A program made the position numbers and the translations under genes. DNA of 8,329 nucleotides, taken from NCBI GenBank assembly GCA_014382645.1, contig JACNJI010000409.1, positions 1 through 8,329 on the forward strand, given 5' to 3'. Below are positions 5,984 through 8,329 of the stretch, piece by piece. Position 1 is the first letter of the stretch, and every line of letters starts with the position of its first letter. The notes under the pieces are model-generated. The model was not told the DNA's origin. It searched no databases and was given only the letters and a program-made list of their open reading frames with translations. This DNA comes from Verrucomicrobiota bacterium (GTDB lineage Bacteria > Verrucomicrobiota > Verrucomicrobiia > Opitutales > Seribacteraceae).

Positions 5984-8329
5984 ATGAACGTCCATTCCTA
6001 TTCAGTTGCCCGCCAGTCCATCGGCTACTTGGAACACGCAGGGGCAAACTTGGCCAAAAGTCTGGGGAGGCTATCGTCGGGAACCAAGATCAATACCAGT
6101 GAGGACGATTCGGGCGGCCTTGCCGTTTCCGCCAAGATCAACTCGGCGATTACCAGATCCTTGGCTCTTAAAGAAAACGTCCAGAACGGGCTCTCGTTTC
6201 TGGAAACACAAGACGCAGCCCAGAATCAACTCGGCGAAATCATAACCCGGATGGCGGAACTTCGCCAACGTTTCGACGACACAACCCGGAATTCCCAAGA
6301 CGGCACCGTCTACAATCGGGAGTTCAAGGAACTGAAGGAAGAGGTCAAATCCTTAGCCAAAAAGAAATTCAACGGCATAAGCCTGTTTTCCAATGAGAGC
6401 GACGACAAGAGCAAGCTGATCGTAAACACCTCGGAAGATGGAAAAAACAGTTCCAGCGCAATCACCCGAAACCTATTCTTCAAGTCGATTCTGGAAACCA
6501 AGTCCACCGGAGGACCTGTCGGGGCCACCAGAACCACACAAGGCGCATTCGGTTCCTACAGCGGCACCATAACGCCAACGGGCGGCGCCACCCCGGACCA
6601 AACCGTGAACGGCGCGGACGGAAGCACCCCGGCGCAACTGTTGAAGGGACTTCAAGGCACCACGACTACCCAAACGGTAAACGGGACAATCGGGGGAACC
6701 ACGCCCAACCAAACCGTAAACGCCTTGCAAGGAGCAACTCCCGTCAAAAACGACCTGAAGGCGACTCAGGGAACGGTGAGCGGTCTTACGATTTCGGCGA
6801 AGCTAAACGGAACTCCCCCCGCCCCCTTGACCTTGAACGCAACGATCGGCAATGCGCCACAAGCATTATGGCAAGGGAGTTTCAATAACGTAAGCAGTGG
6901 ATTTCATCGCCTTTCCCCGGTTTTCGACACCAACGGAGACATCATCGTGGGAACAATGCAAGATGATGAGCTTTACAGGTTGGACCCGAACGACGGCCGA
7001 ATACTGACCACCTACGACATGGGCAGCGGCGGAAACTTGTCATGGAAAAGCGCCGTGACCGCCGATACCGTTTACGCCGCCAACGGAGACGGCGACACTC
7101 TTTTTGCCTTCGACAAGGTTACCGGGGCGCAAAAATGGACCAAGACTCTATCCGGAAGGATTCAAGATCCACCCTTTGTCGCCTCCAACGGAAATATCTA
7201 CGTAGCTTGCGACTCGAGCGGTTTTTTTACTCAGGGCGAAATCCATGCCTATCAACCGGACGGGACGTCCTTGCCAGGCTGGCCCAAGCAGGAACACGGA
7301 ACTTTTCGAGGAGGTTTTGCAGAGGCTGCGGACGGTACCTTGTACCTAACAAGCGGGCGCAACTTCGGCATACCTGCTCCTAAAACCCTTATGGCAATTG
7401 ATCCGACAAGCGGCGCAATCAAATGGTCTAAAACTAATACCGAGATTAATAGAGTGTTGCGCGCCGCAGCGGTTGCCCCCGATCAATCGGTTGTTATAAA
7501 TAGCCGAGACGGTGGTATTACCAGAGCTTTCAATCCCGATGGAACGGACAAGTGGACTTACTCGAGTGGAGGCGATATTTTTGGGGGTCCAACCATCGAT
7601 GCTGCGACGGGGAACGTTTTCGTCGCTAACGATAACGGTATCGTGGCTCTACAGCCAAATGGAACAAACACTCCGAACGTATTGTGGAACTACTCCGCCG
7701 GATTCAACGCTCAGACGGTAACGCCCGCCTTCGATCCGGCAAGGAACTTGGTTTACGTTGCAAACACCACCACGGGAGAAATCATTGCCCTTGACGCAAC
7801 GGGAGGAGGGTCACCTGCGGGATCGGTAGCATGGGCCTACAATACGGGTTCCGCCGTCGTCGCGTCCCCCGCCCTAGACGCCAATGGAAACGTATACATC
7901 GGAAACACAAACGGAGATTTCTTCGCCATTTCCGTTTATGACTACATCAACAATCCGGCGGCCACTGACGGCATTGGGTCCGGCTACGATCCCGCCGAGC
8001 CTGCCCCGGCAGTCATCATTGACGGTGCGGACAAGGGAAGCTTGGCTGCAACGGCAACCGTAAACCCGGACGGCACGCTGAAACTAAATTTTACGGGAAA
8101 GGCATCGGGTGTGGGCAACTTGACGGCTACGATAAAAAACATAGCGGGCACTCCACCGCCTGCAGACCCGGCGGGAAGCAAATACCTGACGGCCGAAACG
8201 GCCCCCTCGGCCAGTGGAATGGCGGACCGGACCCCATCCAAGGCCGCCACCCTGCACGCAAACCCGGTCTCCTTGATCGCCTGCGCTACCCCGCCGCCCC
8301 CCCCGCTGCGAAACCTCACTTGTAACCCC
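5984..8329 (+). CDS. Flagellin N-terminal domain fused to a PQQ-like beta-propeller (partial, no stop in window)
   Basis: An open frame of 782 codons reaching the window edge. Residues 1-135 match the flagellin D0/D1 N-terminal domain: G-R-L-S-S-G-T-K-I-N at 28-37, D-D-S-G-G-L-A-V-S at 41-49, the helical N-G-L-S-F-L-E-T-Q-D-A-A stretch (68-79), and F-N-G-I-S-L-F at 129-135. Export would be by the flagellar type III route, consistent with no signal peptide. Residues 170-293 are a Thr/Gly/Asn-rich linker with Q-T-V-N at 206, 230 and 243. Residues about 294-654 hold some eight PQQ-like propeller repeats, with alternating N-G-x-(I/V)-Y-V strands and D-x-x-(T/S)-G-x-x-x-W turns, as in BamB. PQQ enzyme features are not evident, so a binding or structural role is more likely than catalysis. 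Residues 675-720 look like a small beta domain. The C-terminal D1/D0 half is not visible. Start: the ATG that places the R-L-S-S-G motif at flagellin spacing; no Shine-Dalgarno sequence. Confidence 0.85.
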   Translation, partial: MNVHSYSVARQSIGYLEHAGANLAKSLGRLSSGTKINTSEDDSGGLAVSAKINSAITRSLALKENVQNGLSFLETQDAAQNQLGEIITRMAELRQRFDDTTRNSQDGTVYNREFKELKEEVKSLAKKKFNGISLFSNESDDKSKLIVNTSEDGKNSSSAITRNLFFKSILETKSTGGPVGATRTTQGAFGSYSGTITPTGGATPDQTVNGADGSTPAQLLKGLQGTTTTQTVNGTIGGTTPNQTVNALQGATPVKNDLKATQGTVSGLTISAKLNGTPPAPLTLNATIGNAPQALWQGSFNNVSSGFHRLSPVFDTNGDIIVGTMQDDELYRLDPNDGRILTTYDMGSGGNLSWKSAVTADTVYAANGDGDTLFAFDKVTGAQKWTKTLSGRIQDPPFVASNGNIYVACDSSGFFTQGEIHAYQPDGTSLPGWPKQEHGTFRGGFAEAADGTLYLTSGRNFGIPAPKTLMAIDPTSGAIKWSKTNTEINRVLRAAAVAPDQSVVINSRDGGITRAFNPDGTDKWTYSSGGDIFGGPTIDAATGNVFVANDNGIVALQPNGTNTPNVLWNYSAGFNAQTVTPAFDPARNLVYVANTTTGEIIALDATGGGSPAGSVAWAYNTGSAVVASPALDANGNVYIGNTNGDFFAISVYDYINNPAATDGIGSGYDPAEPAPAVIIDGADKGSLAATATVNPDGTLKLNFTGKASGVGNLTATIKNIAGTPPPADPAGSKYLTAETAPSASGMADRTPSKAATLHANPVSLIACATPPPPPLRNLTCNP
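6587..6790 (+). repeat. Degenerate Thr/Gly-rich Q-T-V-N repeats inside the flagellin-like gene
   Basis: Codons for residues 202-269 encode irregular repeats. T-P-D-Q-T-V-N-G, T-T-T-Q-T-V-N-G and T-P-N-Q-T-V-N-A (Gln at 206, 230 and 243) alternate with L-Q-G and T-Q-G segments, and the DNA shows matching CAAAC(C/G)GT(G/A)AACG units. The unit spacing is uneven (24 and 13 residues). It joins the flagellin core to the propeller and is probably an exposed flexible or beta-type stalk. Confidence 0.55.

Noticed and set aside
5787..6047. Minus-strand frame of 86 codons across the terminator and the flagellin start
   Set aside because: It overlaps a strong terminator and the recognisable flagellin N-terminus, and its translation has no domain-like or signal features.
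7984..8319. Minus-strand frame of 111 codons at the window end
   Set aside because: It is the shadow of the GC-rich flagellin-like frame; Gly/Val/Ala-rich low complexity with no family signature.

Overview
The window looks like chromosomal DNA from a free-living, probably marine or organic-matter-degrading bacterium of the PVC group, most likely Verrucomicrobiota. The basis is two exported type I sulfatases in a short gene run, a secreted small-protein family that I associate with such genomes, several Sec or lipoprotein signals, and a near absence of Shine-Dalgarno sequences. The placement is inference; no rRNA or other phylogenetic marker is present.

Region 1 (1-4747, all genes on the minus strand). 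In transcription order: an intact arylsulfatase-type sulfatase (3401-4747); a small SHOCT + DUF4870 membrane protein (2794-3303); an iduronate-2-sulfatase-like gene (1356-2768) whose active site is intact but whose last ~85 codons are broken by two frameshifts and a nonsense codon; a secreted protein of unknown function (637-1266); and a histidine-rich lipoprotein (58-537). Tandem hairpins lie between the last two genes. The sulfatases would act outside the cytoplasm on sulfated polysaccharides, after formylglycine maturation by an enzyme not encoded here.

Region 2 (4748-4927) is a divergent intergenic region. The two flanking starts each carry a CATCCC(C)AAATC element just upstream, facing outward, and there is an AT-rich palindrome between them.

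Region 3 (4928-5861, plus strand) encodes a secreted, very highly charged protein with three copies of a 31-residue helical repeat, a long predicted coiled coil and a His/Asp-rich tail. A convincing intrinsic terminator follows it.

Region 4 (5984-8329, plus strand, runs off the window) is the most striking part: an open frame of 782 codons without a stop. It begins with a clear flagellin N-terminal D0/D1 domain, passes through a Thr/Gly-rich repeat linker, and then contains about eight blades of a PQQ-like (BamB-type) beta-propeller in the place where flagellins carry their variable surface domain. The flagellin C-terminal domain is expected beyond the window edge but cannot be seen. If confirmed, it would give a filament decorated with beta-propellers, which I do not recognise as a described flagellin architecture.
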